Shown: positions 1 through 11,779, counted from the stretch's first letter. The stretch is DNA of 64,000 bases from Muscardinus avellanarius (GCA_963383645.1 OY726572.1:65882738-65946737), one strand, 5' to 3'. The notes: a model not told the origin generated them from the letters alone. Numbers and translations: made by a program.

Positions 1-215
1 AGCCATTGAGACTTTGGTTTGAATCCCAGCTCAGCTGCTCATCTGGTTGACCCTTAAATGGGCTGTTTACTTTTTCTGAGCCTCCATTTCCTCATTTGGA
101 AAGTGTCACTAACAGTAGCTATTCCAGAGTTGCTGGAAAGTCCATGGGCCTGATATACCTTCAGAGAGTTAGCACAGAACCTGACCCACAAGCATTCATT
201 AAATGCCGGATGTTC
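1..215 (+). repeat. MIR-like SINE remnant
   Basis: Old mammalian-wide SINE wording: ttgaatcccagctcagctgctc, then tttctgagcctccatttcctcatttgg and agcacagaacctgac. Lies in a NAGK intron. Confidence 0.6.
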
Positions 216-607
216 TTATTCTCAGCTCACACCTCTCTTCCAAGCTGCTATAGCTGCAGCTATTCCCTGGGTGCACAGGGGAGATGTTCTTCAGGCACAG
301 CCAGCCCTCCTGTGCTCCATCTCCCTTCGCCTCGCTCCCCTGCTTGTTTTTTTTCTAAGAGCACTGCTCTCCAAGCTCCAAACATAGCACAGTTGAGTCC
401 CCTCTTTCTCTGTCCATCCAGCCCAGGCTGTTCTTGGAGGCCTGGCCTTCTGAGGGCTCACTGTGGGGAGGTGGGGGTGGGGGTGGAGGGCCTGGGGCTG
501 CATGAGCAGGGTATGGCCAGTGGAGGGAACAGGAGGCAGGCATGGGGGTGGTGAGAAGGCACTGGGTCTGGGGCCCTGCAGGCTTGCTCACCTCCCGCGT
601 GGCCTAG
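216..607. other. NAGK intron, unique sequence
   Basis: GC-rich intron without recognisable repeat or exon; the ORFs across it have no family signature. Confidence 0.6.
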
Positions 608-749
608 GGCCTGTCCCTGAGCGGTGGGGAGCAGGAGGATGCAGTGAGGATCCTGATAGAAGAGATGAGGGACCGATTCCCTTACCTGAGTGAAAGCTAC
701 TTAATCACCACCGATGCCGCCGGCTCCATCGCCACAGCCACGCCGGACG
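608..749 (+). CDS. NAGK: NAGK coding exon, human residues 72-119 region
   Basis: Follows a cctag acceptor and ends ...CCGGACG before gtgagg. It encodes [13 protein letters not shown] through TATPD, including the catalytic aspartate of TTDAAGS. It starts in phase 0 and ends with one base of the next glycine codon. Confidence 0.95.
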
Positions 750-3700
750 GTGAGGAGGTGGGGGCGGGGTGAGGTTGAGAACTGGTTTTCTTGGGAAAGC
801 CCCTTAGATGTAGCTGGCAAAACTGGTCTTGCAAATATCTAGAAGGAAGCCTTTGTCATATTTCCTCCCTCCTTCTTACCTGAGCCTAAGTCCTTGCCAG
901 AGCAAGTGGGGGTGGGGGGTCAGAGGAGGGAGGGCCAGAAAGGTGAACTTGGTGGGAAGCGAGTCAGACTGCCCTGCAGAGGGCGCCCCTGGCGCAGCGC
1001 AGTGAGAAGCCGGCTTTGGCGGCCACCGGGAGGAGGTAGGGGAGCTCTGGCAGGGGGAGTGCTGGCCTCAGAGGACTGGCTTTCGAGTGCCAGCTCCATC
1101 GTCCTGGGAATGCTCTGGACTCTCTGAATGTCAGTTTCCTTATCTATACAGTGGGGATAATTGTACTCATAAGGTGCTTTAGGGTATTGACTGTCCCTGT
1201 AACAACAGTGTCTAGGACAATCTCTGGCACACAGTAGGACTCAGTCAAACGGTGGAGCACCCTGAAGACTAGCCAGGCTGCGAACCATGTTCCTGCGGCG
1301 AGGTGCCAACTCCTGTTTCTCTTTGTCCCTAGAGAAGGGCTGTGTACAAATGGAGTCTCTCCAAGACGTGGGCCCTCCCCTTTAGGCAGGAAACTGGGCT
1401 CCCCTTTCTCTGCAGGACTGAGTAGTAATCCCTTTGCCCTGGGGGGCTGGTTTCTGTCCTGTCTTTCCGCAGTCAGAAGCTGTTGCTCTGTGCAGGGCCT
1501 CGGCCACACTGAGCCCCCCGTGCCCTTTCCCCAGGTGGGATCGTGCTCATCTCTGGGACAGGCTCCAACTGCAGGCTCATCAACCCTGATGGCTCTGAGA
1601 GTGGCTGCGGTGGCTGGGGCCACATGATGGGAGACGAGGGCTCAGGTGAGCTCACGCGGCCTGGCTGGGCCTGGACTTCTGCAGCCCCCATCTTCTTCCC
1701 TGCTGTGGGCCTGCTGTCCCCTGGGGGCTCTCTGGGGATAGCTCCTAAAGGTGACCACTCCAGGTGCACGGTAGTGGCTGGCAGGTCGTGGAGGTGCAAA
1801 TGCTGGACTGAATGCTGACCTTGCTCCAGCAGTGACACACACCAGGGTTCAGATTCATACCTCAGCACAATGGCGATGGCCCACCTGTGTTAACTTTTAG
1901 AGACCCTAAGGAAGAGTTGAAACTATGAAGGTTAAGGCCACGGATGCCAGGAGATACCATACCAGTGTCTGCTAGCGAGAGGGGGGTAGAAGCTCCTCCC
2001 TCTTTATGGTAGCATGTACACGTTTTCATAGGGGCCTTGGGGCCCGGCTGTGGCAGTGACTCTGGTGGTATTTGTGGTGACTGACCAGCCTTGTCTTTGG
2101 GTAGGAGCCAGTGGCACACAGATTCACCTAGACTATCTTCCCCCTCCAGCTTTCCCTTTTCTGGGTCATTCAGGTAGAATTTGATTAAAAATCCTCTCCT
2201 ACCCCAGGGCCTAGAATCGGGAAACCTAATTTGCTCCCAAACCAAGCTGATCACTAACCCTGTCTAAGCCTGAGTTTTCTTCCTGCTAAGCTCTGAGAGC
2301 TTGCCCCATCTTCTTAGCCCTCTCTGCTTTCTGCTCTCTGCAGCATACTGGATTGCTCACCAAGCAGTGAAGATAGTGTTCGACTCCATCGACAACCTGG
2401 AGGCGGCTCCTCATGACATAGGCCATGTCAAGCAGGCCATGTTCAGCTATTTCCAGGTATTTCCCTGCCTCGTTTCACATGCCCACGTGGGCCAGGGCAG
2501 TCTAGCGCTCTGAGCCAGAGTGTCTGCAGGAAAGACTAGACCCAAGGTGGGTCAGAACTGCAGGATGAAGCCACAGGTAAAGACGGGATTCAGAATGATG
2601 TGGCAGTGCATTCTAGAGGGGTGTCATGAGAAAGGGGGCAAGTAGTTAGCCAGACTTCATTCTTAGATAAAACCTGCTGGGAAACTGGTGTGGTGGTACA
2701 CAATTGTAATCTCAGTATTTGGGAGGCTGAGACAGGAGGATTGCAGGTTCGAGGCCAGCTTCAGCAATGTGGGCCCTTTGCAACTTAGTGAGAGCCTGTT
2801 TCAAAATAAAATAATAAAAATAGGGTGGGGGTGTAGCTCAAAGATAAAATGCCCCTGGGTTTCATCCCCAGCACCACAGAAGAAAGGAAGGAGGGAGGGA
2901 GGGAGGGAGGGAAGGGGTGTGTGAGCCTGTTGGGAGGTGAAAGCAGAGGGCATTCTAGACTAGTATGAAAAGTGCCCGGCAAGGCAGGAGGCAGAGACAG
3001 CAGGCGGAGTCTGAGCAACTGTGTTGGACACTCATCTGTTCTTTGGCCTATATGGGTCAGGAGAGCCCATTAAGAGGCAGGGTAGACTCCTGCCCTGGGT
3101 ACTGGGGGTTGATTCCTCGTCTGGTCTGGACTCATTTGTAATGTGTGAGGAGCCAGAGGTGGAGAAGAGGAAGATAAGTCTGTTTAGTAGCGGTCTCTAC
3201 CTCTTTGTCCAGCCACTGAGGGGAGCTGGGGCTAGGCCGAGGAAGTTGGTTAGAGATGCCGGAAGGTGGAGCCTGTCTTCTCAGGGCGGAGACACTGGTG
3301 TGGGTAGAGAGGAATTCTGGCCAGTGCCAAGCAGGACCAGGAGGAGAAAACACTTCTGTAGGACTTTAGACCCAGCCATTCGGGTCTAAATCCCACTAAC
3401 ATTCCTTCTGCGCCCTCTTACATCCTTCAACCAGTCTTCTAAAGTTGTTACCAAGGTTAAATGACATAGTATATAAAATACTTTATACATTGTTCTAGGT
3501 ACTCAAATCTTAGTATCTCCCCGTTACTAAAATGTATTCTGGGGAATCACTGGTTCCTTTAGAATTTAGAGGTATTAAGAGTGTGTAAGTTTGTTAGGGG
3601 CCGGGCATGGTGGCGCACGCTTGTAATCCCAACATTTGGGAGGCTGAGATAGGAGGATTGCAGTTTGCGGACAGCCTCAGCTACATAGTGAGGCCCTTTG

Positions 3701-6700
3701 CAACTCGGTGAGACCCTGTTTCAAAATAGAGAGTAAAATATAGGGCTGATGGTGTAGCCTGGAGGTAGAATGCCCCTGGGCTCCGTTCCCAGTACTGAAA
3801 AAAAACAAGAAAAAAAAAAAAAAAAAACGTTTGTTAGGGAAGAACCTGTGGTCTTATAAGCTTGGGAGAAATGAATTAATTTCTTGTTTATAATACTTCT
3901 CAGAGCCTTTGATTTGCTAATGTGCATTGTGACCCTCCAAGGGAGGGTTGCAGTATGCAGTATTCCTTAGATTCCTTTGACCAAAGAAATCAGCCCAAGA
4001 GCACATGTGGGAACTGCAGAACGGACTGTGCGGGGTACAAGTCTGAGCCCTGTGCTGCTTGTAAGCTGATCAGTAGCAGCAGTGAAGCTTGTGTTGGGGA
4101 AACAAAACATTTCTCATATGAGAAATCTCAGATCCTTACATTTTCTAGAGCTCAAAGATAGCCCCAGAACGAGTCTGGCTTTTCCAACAGCAGAGGCATC
4201 AGGAAGGCCAGCTTGGGTGGGCAGGGAGGAGGTTTTCTTTGCTTCTCATGGCTTTCCTGTGTCCTTTCTCTATCTCTCAGGTGCCAGATCGGCTAGGAAT
4301 CCTCACCCACCTGTATAGGGACTTTGATAAATCCAGGTTTGCTGGGTTTTGCCGGAAAATTGCAGAAGGTACTGGAAGTGGAGCTGGGTTTTGTCTGCCT
4401 TTGCAAACCCCAAAGACATCTTTAATGACAGTTGTCATGGCTTGTGCAAGTTGTATGCCTATTGTTTAAGAATTTATGAAGCAGTTGTTCTTCGGACAGA
4501 TTTTTTTTTAGCCAATTGTACCCAAAAACTGGGGGATCAAAGAGAGCTTGGACATACTTTGTTGTTGAGGGTCAGGAGGAGCTAAACAGAGCTCCTGCTT
4601 GTCTGTACATTCCTGTTTCTTCTGTAAGGTCCACATACCCTTAATTTGAATTCCTTACCCTGAGGGCAGCCCAAGGCTCTCTTAGATTCTGCTGGACCCA
4701 GTCATCCCCAGCAAGGGACTGGCCAGCAGCAGACTGTTGGGGGTGGGGAGCACAGACAGGAGTATCAGTCAGCTTCCCAGCCAGGGTCCCAACTGAGTAT
4801 AGCACAGTAACCTGGTGCCAGGGCGCTTCAGCAGGGGCTGCCTGTGCCAGTGCCCGATGCACCTTCCCAGCAGGGCACCTCTGAAGGGGAAAGTGTCTGG
4901 GGTGTGTGGCGGGTGAAGCTCGCTCACACACACGCCAAGAGGTCCACCTCAGCCGGGCATGTTGACACACGCTTGTAATCCCAGCATTCAGGAGGCTGAG
5001 ACAGGAAGATCACGGTTCACGGACAGCCTCGGCTACTTAGTGAGGTCCTCTCCTGCTCAGTGAGACCTTGTTTCAAAATAAAGAATAAAAAATAGGGCTG
5101 GGGGTGTAGCTTGGAGGTAGAATGCTCCTGGGTTCCATCCCTAATACTGCAAAAAAACAAAACAACAACAACAAAAACAAAAAACCCCACCTCGGACCTG
5201 CCTTAGATCCTGCTGCCAGAGGTGCTTCTGCAGCTGCCACTCTGCAACAAGGAAGAGAGAGAGTAAGGGGTCAGGCGGTATCCACCAGCCCCTTCTTCCC
5301 CCTGCCTCCCCAGGTGCTCAGCAGGGAGACCCCCTCTCCCGGTACATCTTCAGGAAGGCTGGGGAGATGCTGGGCAGACATGTCGTAGCAGTGCTGCCCG
5401 AAATCGACCCGGTGAGTGACATGGCCCTTTCTTCCCCTTCGGTGATGGGCTCGTCCCGTCAGACCCTGTGTAAAGTGGATGCTATTTTAGATGAACTGAG
5501 GAGAAAAATTCTGTTCATAACACACAAGTCCTTCAGTCAGGCGCCTCTGCTGCGTGCTGTGGCTGGTCAGTGATCTGTGTGTGGAGTGGATTGGCTTCAT
5601 GTGCTGTGCTGTCCCCTCTGCCCACGCCCTTCCTGCTTAACCCTTTTCCATCCTCTTTGAGTCTCCTCTTTTCCTCCTTTTTCTTTCCTTGAGTCTGCCT
5701 CCCCATCCTTCATTAGAGGGAGAGGATCTGGGATGGGGAGGTTGGTCTTGGGAAACCACCGCCACAGCCCTGGAGAGGCCCGGGCAGCCTGCAGCACCTG
5801 TTTTCTGCCTTCTGCCCAGGTCTTGTTCCAAGGGGAGCTTGGCCTCCCCATCCTGTGTGTGGGCTCTGTGTGGAAGAGCTGGGAGCTGCTGAAGGAAGGT
5901 GAGTCTGGGGGTGGGTGGAGGAGGGGAAGGATGAGGGCAGAGGATGGGACTGGAAGGGCGTGGCCAGGGAAGCTGCCTGCTGGGGAGGACTGGGACCTGT
6001 GCCCTGAGGCTCAGACAGGCTGGTACACCTCTCGCCTCAGCTGAGGCACTCAGCTTCCACTTTGCCACTTAACCCTTCCCTCTGTCCTATCCAGCTGCTG
6101 CTTTTTTTTTTTTTTTTTTTTTTTTTAGCCCCGGGCATTGAACCCAGGGGCATTCTACCTCTAAGCTACACCCCCAGCCTTATTTTATTTAATTAATTAA
6201 TTTTTTGTAGTACTCAGACTGGAACCCCGGGGCATTCTACCTCTGAGCTACACCCCCAAGCCCTATTTTTTATTCATTATTTTGAAACTAGGTCTCACTG
6301 AGTTACAGAGGGCCTAAGTAGCTGAGGCTGTCCACAAACCCGGATCTTCCTGTCTCAGCCTCCCAAATGCTGAGATTACAGGGGTGTACCACCACATCTG
6401 GCTCCTGTTTTTTTTTTTTGTTTTTTTTTTAATTTGGAAATGATCTAAATTGCTGAGGGCCTCCCTAAATTACTGAGGCTGGCTTCAACCTGCTATCCTT
6501 CTGTCTCAGCCTCCCAGGTACTGGGATTACAGGTGTATGCCACCACGCCTGGCTCAAATTATTTATTAAGTAACTTTTTAGAAGTTAAAGTTAAATGGAC
6601 TATAGAGCCCTAGTTCTAGCCAGCACGTGACAACACACTGTGGTGACCTCCCTGGCCAGCATAATCCTGGTCAGAGGAAAGACTCACTTCTTAGCCCTGG

Positions 6701-7168
6701 TGCCTCTGGCACTTGCATGGTTTCTGTTTGACCTCTAAAGTTGCTCCAGTGGCCACTGGAGCTCCTGGCACGATGGAGTTCAGAGCATCGTGTTCTGGAG
6801 CTGGGAGGAAGGCAGACCCCTCCGCGTGCGGGGCCCCTGTGCCTTGAGTGCAGGGGACTCGGCCCGAGGCCCCTCCAGCACCTCCACAGAGGCTCCCAGC
6901 CTCTGTCCTCTCCTCCCCTGGTCTCTACTCAGGCTGCCGGTTTCTTCTCATCCCTGTCCTTGCGTTCTTCCTTCCAGGTTTCCTTTTGGCGCTGACCCAG
7001 GGCAGAGAGATCCAGGCTCAGAACTCCTTCTCCAGCTTCACCCTCATGAAGCTGAAGCACTCCTCCGCCCTGGGCGGGGCCAGCCTAGGGGCCCGGCACA
7101 TCGGGCACCTCCTCCCCATGGACTACAGCGCCAACGCCATTGCCTTCTACTCCTACACCTTCTCCTAG
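608..7168 (+). CDS. NAGK: N-acetyl-D-glucosamine kinase, last seven coding exons (5' part outside window)
   Basis: NAGK phosphorylates GlcNAc released by lysosomal breakdown to GlcNAc-6-phosphate in the cytosol, the entry step of amino-sugar salvage; it belongs to the sugar kinase/Hsp70/actin (ROK/BadF-type) fold. Exons read as 608-749, 1535-1645, 2344-2456, 4281-4368, 5314-5411, 5820-5898 and 6978-7168, all with AG/GT borders and a continuous frame. They total 822 nt, 273 codons plus TAG. The first residue matches human Gly72, and 71+273 equals the human length of 344, so no indel is expected. Visible motifs are ITTDAAGS (catalytic Asp107 at 713-715), the ISGTGSN nucleotide/sugar loop, [14 protein letters not shown] with Asp152, and the C-terminus YSYTFS. 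The N-terminal GGGTRS phosphate loop and the promoter lie to the left of the window. The gene looks functional. It converges with PAIP2B. Confidence 0.97.
750..1534 (+). other. NAGK intron with MIR-like remnant at 1090-1250
   Basis: gaatgtcagtttccttatc followed by tacagtggggataattgtactcataagg and ctctggcacacagtaggactc is the MIR 3' half. The rest is unassigned. Confidence 0.55.
1535..1645 (+). CDS. NAGK: NAGK coding exon, GlcNAc/ATP site loops
   Basis: Acceptor ttccccag, donor gtgagc. It encodes [11 protein letters not shown] and the [14 protein letters not shown] segment that contacts the sugar (human Asn130, Gly145, Asp152 equivalents). One Val in the human protein (121) is Ile here. Confidence 0.95.
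1646..2343. other. NAGK intron, largely unique
   Basis: No SINE dimer. Around 1840-1900 (caccagggttcagattcatacctc) and 2250-2290 there are weak MIR-like words. Confidence 0.4.
2344..2456 (+). CDS. NAGK: NAGK coding exon [10 protein letters not shown]...YFQ
   Basis: Acceptor ctctgcag, donor gtattt. With the split G of the previous exon it gives 38 codons. The donor gtattt is weaker than the other NAGK donors but uses the same position in the protein as in human. Confidence 0.95.
2684..2922 (+). repeat. B1-dID SINE with GGGA-rich tail
   Basis: B1 arm from ggtgtggtggtacacaattg, ID arm gtagctcaaagataaaatgcccctgg, end at agcaccacag. The tail has expanded into (GGGA)n at 2881-2922. Confidence 0.9.
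3360..3525 (+). repeat. MIR-like remnant in NAGK intron
   Basis: cgggtctaaatcccac, accaaggttaaatgacatagta and tgttctaggtactcaaatc follow MIR order but are diverged. Confidence 0.4.
3601..3828 (+). repeat. B1-dID SINE with 11-bp target-site duplication
   Basis: Starts ccgggcatggtggcgcacgc, ends in an A tail. Flanked by gtttgttaggg at 3589-3599 and 3829-3839, so an intact relatively recent insertion in the NAGK intron. Confidence 0.93.
3840..4280. other. NAGK intron, unique
   Basis: No repeat recognised; short ORFs here end at the exon at 4281 and are not coding. Confidence 0.5.
4281..4368 (+). CDS. NAGK: NAGK coding exon [17 protein letters not shown]
   Basis: Acceptor tatctctcag, donor gtactg. 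It encodes helical C-terminal-lobe sequence ending FCRKIAE plus one base. Confidence 0.95.
4951..5187 (+). repeat. B1-dID SINE
   Basis: agccgggcatgttgacacac to a tail of aaaacaacaacaac. Short duplication ccacctc on both sides (4944-4950, 5186-5192). Confidence 0.9.
5314..5411 (+). CDS. NAGK: NAGK coding exon [19 protein letters not shown]
   Basis: Acceptor cctccccag, donor gtgagt. It completes 33 codons with the split base and ends at LPEIDP. Confidence 0.95.
5820..5898 (+). CDS. NAGK: NAGK coding exon [19 protein letters not shown]
   Basis: Acceptor ctgcccag, donor gtgagt. It carries the CVGSVW strand-turn near the nucleotide site. Confidence 0.95.
6101..6556 (-). repeat. Stacked reverse B1-dID SINEs
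   Basis: T tract, an ID arm (6125-6180), a second complete dimer (about 6207-6404) and a third B1 arm (6409-6556, ending ccaccacgcctggctc), all minus strand. Lies in the last NAGK intron. Confidence 0.88.
6978..7168 (+). CDS. NAGK: NAGK terminal coding exon
   Basis: Acceptor cttccttccag. It encodes [15 protein letters not shown] through [14 protein letters not shown] and a TAG stop at 7166-7168. A 3' UTR of about 130 bases follows. Confidence 0.96.
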
Positions 7169-7275
7169 GGGGCCGGCCCTGGCTCGCCCGCTCCAGGCTC
7201 AACAGACACTGGGCGCTGGAAGGGTGGAGTCTTTTTTCCTTTTTTTCCCATTTTTTAAAAACACATATAGAAGAA

Positions 7276-7281
7276 AATAAA
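7276..7281 (+). terminator. NAGK: NAGK polyadenylation signal AATAAA
   Basis: Canonical hexamer 108 bases after the NAGK stop; cleavage expected near 7295-7310. No second hexamer is needed to explain the transcript end. Confidence 0.8.
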
Positions 7282-7299
7282 CGCACTTTACTCCGCCCC

Positions 7300-8090
7300 A
7301 GTTGGATTGTGTTATCAAGCACCCAGCACACCTCCAACAGGTACTGTACTGTCCCAGAGGGCTCAGGAAGGGTTTTGTTTGAAGTGAAAGCCCCACCCCA
7401 GGGGCTTGGTCCACCGTCTGCATCCTCTCACCCCTGCCACCCTGGTGCATCCCTGTTACCATACCATGCCATGCACACTGCGTGGTTGCCAGGTAACCTG
7501 TGACCTCAGTTTTCTCATGTCTTGGGTGGGTCATGGACTCCTTTCTGGCCATAGTCAGAACTGAGTCTTCTCCACCAGGAGTAACCAGAGGCATGTCACA
7601 CCTTCTCCTGAGACGCAGGATTTTGGAGATGGTGCCACTCTAGTCTAGGAGAATTTTTACCTCACTGGATTTGGTGATTGTATGCAACACATTTTACAGT
7701 TTCTCAGATGAATGAATTATTGAGAGTTCTTGAGGACTGCTTAGATCCAGAAAGGCCCACTAGGCAGACTGACTAGGTGGCTACCTACGTTATTTCTGGC
7801 TGCTGCTAGCCCAGCTCTGGTTACAGCATGACTGTGTTTGCCGTTTGGCTCTGGGAATGATGAGCACCAGTGAGGGGCAGACATGGATCCTGTCCTCTGG
7901 ATTCTGTAGTTTGATCAGTGAAGTCTAGAGTTTCGTGTTGTGCTGCCTAAAGACTGAACTTCCCAAACCCTGTAGGTCCAGTACTCCGCAAGTTTGTAAT
8001 ATCTCATCTGGTAAAAAGCTTTCACAGAACAAGGACACAGGAGGAGCACCTTTGCTATATCCCAGAATCCTAAAAAAGTGAACTTGGTTT
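7300..8090. other. Intergenic DNA downstream of NAGK
   Basis: Unique sequence; no gene, repeat or strong regulatory signal recognised. Confidence 0.5.
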
Positions 8091-8355
8091 TATTTTTATT
8101 TTTTTGGTACTGGGGATCAAACCCCGAGGCATTCTACCTCTAAGCTACATCCTCAGCCCGATTTATATCTTATTAAAACAGGGTCTCACTAGGGTGCTGA
8201 GAGCCTAAGTTCCAGAGGCTGGCTCCCAAGTACTGGGATTACAAGCCTGTGGCTGTAATCACACCTGGCTTGATTTTATTATTTGTGGTGCTGGGGATTG
8301 AACCCAGGGCCTTACACATGCTAGGATGACAGGTGAGGACCACCATTCCTGGTTT
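8091..8355 (-). repeat. Old reverse B1-dID SINE plus ID fragment
   Basis: Dimer 8091-8271 (ggtactggggatcaaacccc to cacacctggctt), then a second ID arm 8272-8355 with ggtgctggggattgaaccc. Confidence 0.8.
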
Positions 8356-8539
8356 ATTTTTGTTTAATGTGCTTTCAGGATTAGGCTCAGGCAGTGTCTT
8401 GGTGAAGAGTTTTGAGTTTGGCCGTCACTTCCTTATCATGGCGTAGACAATTCCAATTGGACAATGGAGTTCTAGAGGAAAGTTAAGAAGCACACCGTCA
8501 CTGGCTTTCTCAGCCCCAGAACATGAGTACTGGATAAAT

Positions 8540-8632
8540 GGAGCCTTTTTCTTTTTAGTGCTAAGGGTTAAACCCAGGGCCTCCTGCATGCCTGGCGAGT
8601 TCTTTACCACTGAGCTATATCCCCAGCCCCTA
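8540..8632 (-). repeat. ID-type monomer, reverse
   Basis: gtgctaagggttaaacccaggg, tgcatgcctggcgag, ccactgagctatatccccagcccc: a free ID arm without a B1 partner. Confidence 0.75.
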
Positions 8633-8703
8633 ATGAAGACAAGTTTAAAGTGTATAGTCAGATATGCCCCTTATTCCTGTCACTTAGTGGATGTGATGAG
8701 GTC

Positions 8704-8895
8704 CTTTTTTTTTTTTAAATTGGTGCATTGTAGTCACACCCTGATGGAGTTCAAGATGGTGGAGGCACACATGCACACAGCACTCATTTAGCCCTTCCCC
8801 AATTCCCACCCCATTGCCTCCCTTCCCTCCTCATTTTGGCTTAGTGATTGAAATCTTTGTGACTGTACATCATGTACATTAGGGGATGGGAAGGG
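8704..8895 (-). mobile_element. L1 3' UTR fragment, reverse
   Basis: Starts after a T tract with aattggtgcattgtag, the reverse complement of the 3' end of the L1 at 57129-57136 (tgcaccaatt). The following C-rich part mirrors the G-rich L1 3' UTR. 5' truncated. Confidence 0.55.
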
Positions 8896-9325
8896 GAAGA
8901 GAGGTCCTTATTCTTGATGGAATCTATGCACAAGTTGCAGGGTAGAAAATCATGAGATTTTTCATGTTTCACTCCCTTTAAACATATTCTTCCCTCACCA
9001 AAATGTCCAGAGCAATTCATGGACTGCACTGCCAGGGCACTGGGCATGCACAAAGGTATCTGAGCCCGTAACAGCCCTGGAACAAGGCAAGAGGGCAGTA
9101 AGCACTGGATAACAAGGCCAGCCTGCCTTCATCTCTGTGTGACCTCGTGGACAGCAGTTTCACTGTCCACCCAATCAGCAGACATTTCTTGACATCATCT
9201 AGATGTGATGAGTGCTCTAAGGACTAAATAAAGTATATCCCTTTTCAGTCAAAATCCATGGAACTGGACACAAGATGACTGCACCTTAGTGTATTAAACT
9301 TCAATTAGATTCAGTGAAATTTATT

Positions 9326-9330
<5 letters not shown>
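8896..9330. other. Intergenic unique sequence
   Basis: No feature recognised. Confidence 0.4.
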
Positions 9331-9360
<30 letters not shown>

Positions 9361-9683
9361 TAGTGCAGATCGAACCCCCAGGGCATTCTACCTCCAAGCT
9401 ATACTCCCAGCTCCATTTTGTTACTTTTTAAAATTTTGAAACAAGGTCTCCTTAAATTGCTAAGGGCCTAAATTGCTAACTCTGTCCCTGAGCCTGAGAT
9501 CCTCCTGTCTGGGTCTCCCAAGTTACTAAGACTACAGACGTGTGCCGCCTTGCCTGGCAATTTTTTTTCCCCTTTAAACAGGATCTTACTGAGAGTCTAA
9601 GTTGCACTGGTCTCAAACCTGTGATCTTCCTTACAACCTCTCAAGTACTAGGATGTAGGTGTGTGCTACTATGCCTAGCTAGG
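9331..9683 (-). repeat. (GT)n with reverse B1-dID SINE and extra B1 arm
   Basis: GT repeat 9331-9359 is the expanded tail of a minus-strand dimer (to 9559); another B1 arm follows to 9683. Confidence 0.82.
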
Positions 9684-9740
9684 TTCAGTGAAATTTAAAA
9701 ACAAACACCATCCACATCTCCAAGAATGTTACAACAGTAG

Positions 9741-9953
9741 AGGTGGGCGTGGTGGCACATGCTTGTAACCCCTGCATTTGGGAGGCTGAGACAAGAGGAT
9801 CAGTTTGCAGACAACCTCAGCTACTACTTAGGCCATTTGCAACTCAGTGAGACCTTGTTTCAAAATAAAGAATAAAAAATATGGCTGGGGATGTGGCCTA
9901 GAGGCAGAATGCCCCTAGGTTCCATCCCCAGTAATGCAAAAAAAAAAAAAAAG
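9741..9953 (+). repeat. B1-dID SINE
   Basis: ggtgggcgtggtggcacatgc to agtaatgc and A15. Confidence 0.9.
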
Positions 9954-10012
9954 TTAAAACAGCATATTAACTAGCTCTATGCACCTACAGCACTTCAAAA
10001 AATTATAAATAG

Positions 10013-10325
10013 GCTGGGCATGGTGGCACATGCCTGTAATTCCAATACTTGGGAGACCAAAACAGGAGGATTGCTCTCCGCAACCTAGCAAAATCCTGTT
10101 TCCAAATAATTTGTGTGTGTGTGTGTGTGTGGTACTGGGGATGAAACCCAGGGGCATTCTACCTGCAAGCTATACCCCCAGTTCCATTTTTTATTCTTTA
10201 TTTTGAAACAGGGTCTTACTGAATTGCAAAGGGCCTAAGTAGCTGAGGCTAGCCGCAAACCGTGATCCTCCAGTCTCAGCCTCCCAAATGCTAGGATTAC
10301 AAGCATGTGTCACCGCGCCTGGCTT
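10013..10325. repeat. Inverted SINE pair with (GT)n between
   Basis: Plus-strand B1 arm 10013-10110, GT repeat 10111-10131, minus-strand dimer 10131-10325 ending caccgcgcctggctt. Head-to-head arms could fold back. Confidence 0.88.
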
Positions 10326-10360
10326 CCAAATAAATATTTTTTTAAAAATAGGGCTAGGAG

Positions 10361-10640
10361 GAGCCAGGTGTGGTGGTGCACACTTGTAATCCCAGCATTC
10401 GGAAGGCTGAGACAGGAGTATTGCAGTTCGCGGACAGCCTCAGCTCTTAGTAAGGCCCTCCACAACTTAGTGAGACCCTGTTTCAAAATCAAGAATAAAA
10501 AATAGGGCAAGGGGTATAGGTCGAATGCCCCTGGGTTCCATGTCAAGACCCACAAAAAATAAAAAAAATAAACAGGGCTAGGGGTTTAACTCAGAGGTAG
10601 AATTCTCCTGGGTTCTACTCCAGCAAAACACATACACACA
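10361..10640 (+). repeat. B1-dID SINE with extra ID arm
   Basis: Dimer to about 10560 (subtype with ccatgtcaagacccac end), then a second ID arm 10575-10640. Confidence 0.87.
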
Positions 10641-10961
10641 CGCACTAAAAATACGTGGGTCAGAGGTCAGCTCAGATTTTTCTCCCTAGTTTTGGGGTGG
10701 CAGTACTAGGGGTTTAAGCCAAAACCCATGGACCCTAGTCTGGCCCCTTAATTATTTTATTCTATGATAAAGCCCCTAGTCATTTGGAGAGTTCAAGACA
10801 GGCTTAAGTTGAAAGAAGTACAAAATGTCCATCATCTCAGCAGACTCTGCACCTGCTTGTTAATCCAGAAGCCCCACCCAGGGCCTAAGAGATGCTTGGT
10901 AAGGAAGAGGCTCTCAAATTTGCTGTAGTTGAAAAGCAGATATAGAATACTTTCACTTGTT

Positions 10962-11374
10962 TTTGTTTTTTGTTTTGTGGTACTGGGGATTGAACCAGGG
11001 GTAATTCTACCTCCAAGCTACATTTTGTGTGTGTGTGTGGGGGGGGGGGGTCTAGGCGTGGAACCCAGAGGCTTTCTACCTCTGCCTACACTCCCAGACC
11101 TTTATACTTTGTTTGGAAATGGTCTAAGTTGCCGAGAGCCTCACTAAATAGCTGAGGCTGTCTTCGAACCTGTGTGATCCTCCTGTCTCAGCCTCCCTAG
11201 TACTGGGATTACAAGCGTGCGCCACCACGTCTGGCTTCTTTTTAAATATTTTCTTTGGAAACAGGGTCTTGCTAGGTTACCGAGTCTGAGCTGTTGAGGC
11301 TGTCCTTGAACCTGTGGTCCTCCTGTCTCAGTTTTCCAAGTATTAGGATTAAACATGTGCCAGCACACCTGGCC
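10962..11374 (-). repeat. Stacked reverse SINEs
   Basis: ID arm, short GT/G11 tract (11026-11050), a second dimer to 11237, then a B1 arm 11238-11374. Confidence 0.85.
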
Positions 11375-11764
11375 TTTCACTTGGAAAAAAAGTGATTGCC
11401 CTTTTAGCCCCAGGATTACCTCTTACCATCTTTGTTCAAAGCATACATATTACCATTGTTGGGTACCATGGATTAAATGCCTTTAATGTGCTGGTCAGCA
11501 TTTAAAAATTTTACTTTTCATAATGGCCACAGGGAGGAGGTGTTACACCTTTACAAATAACTGAGGTTTGGGCCAAAGGGCACCAAGAAAGTGGAGAAGG
11601 TAGAAGTCAGGTCTCTGGCATCTAAGACCATACGTGTGCTACTCCGTGTTATTTGGAATGAGAAGTGAAACTGGTCCACCTTGAGATAGAAGATCTCACA
11701 GCACACATGTGCCCCTACAGGATGGCAATACACAGTAAAGCCTTAAGAAAAAGGGCAGTACCAC
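11375..11764. other. Intergenic spacer left of PAIP2B poly(A) site
   Basis: Unique; no feature recognised. Confidence 0.4.
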
Positions 11765-11779
11765 TGCCAGCAAATACAC

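Noticed and set aside
96..554. 152-codon ORF at the left edge
   Set aside because: Begins in a MIR remnant in a NAGK intron; low-complexity Ser/Pro translation, no homology recognised.
6848..7168. Separate 106-codon gene
   Set aside because: It is the last NAGK exon with intron sequence read through at its left.
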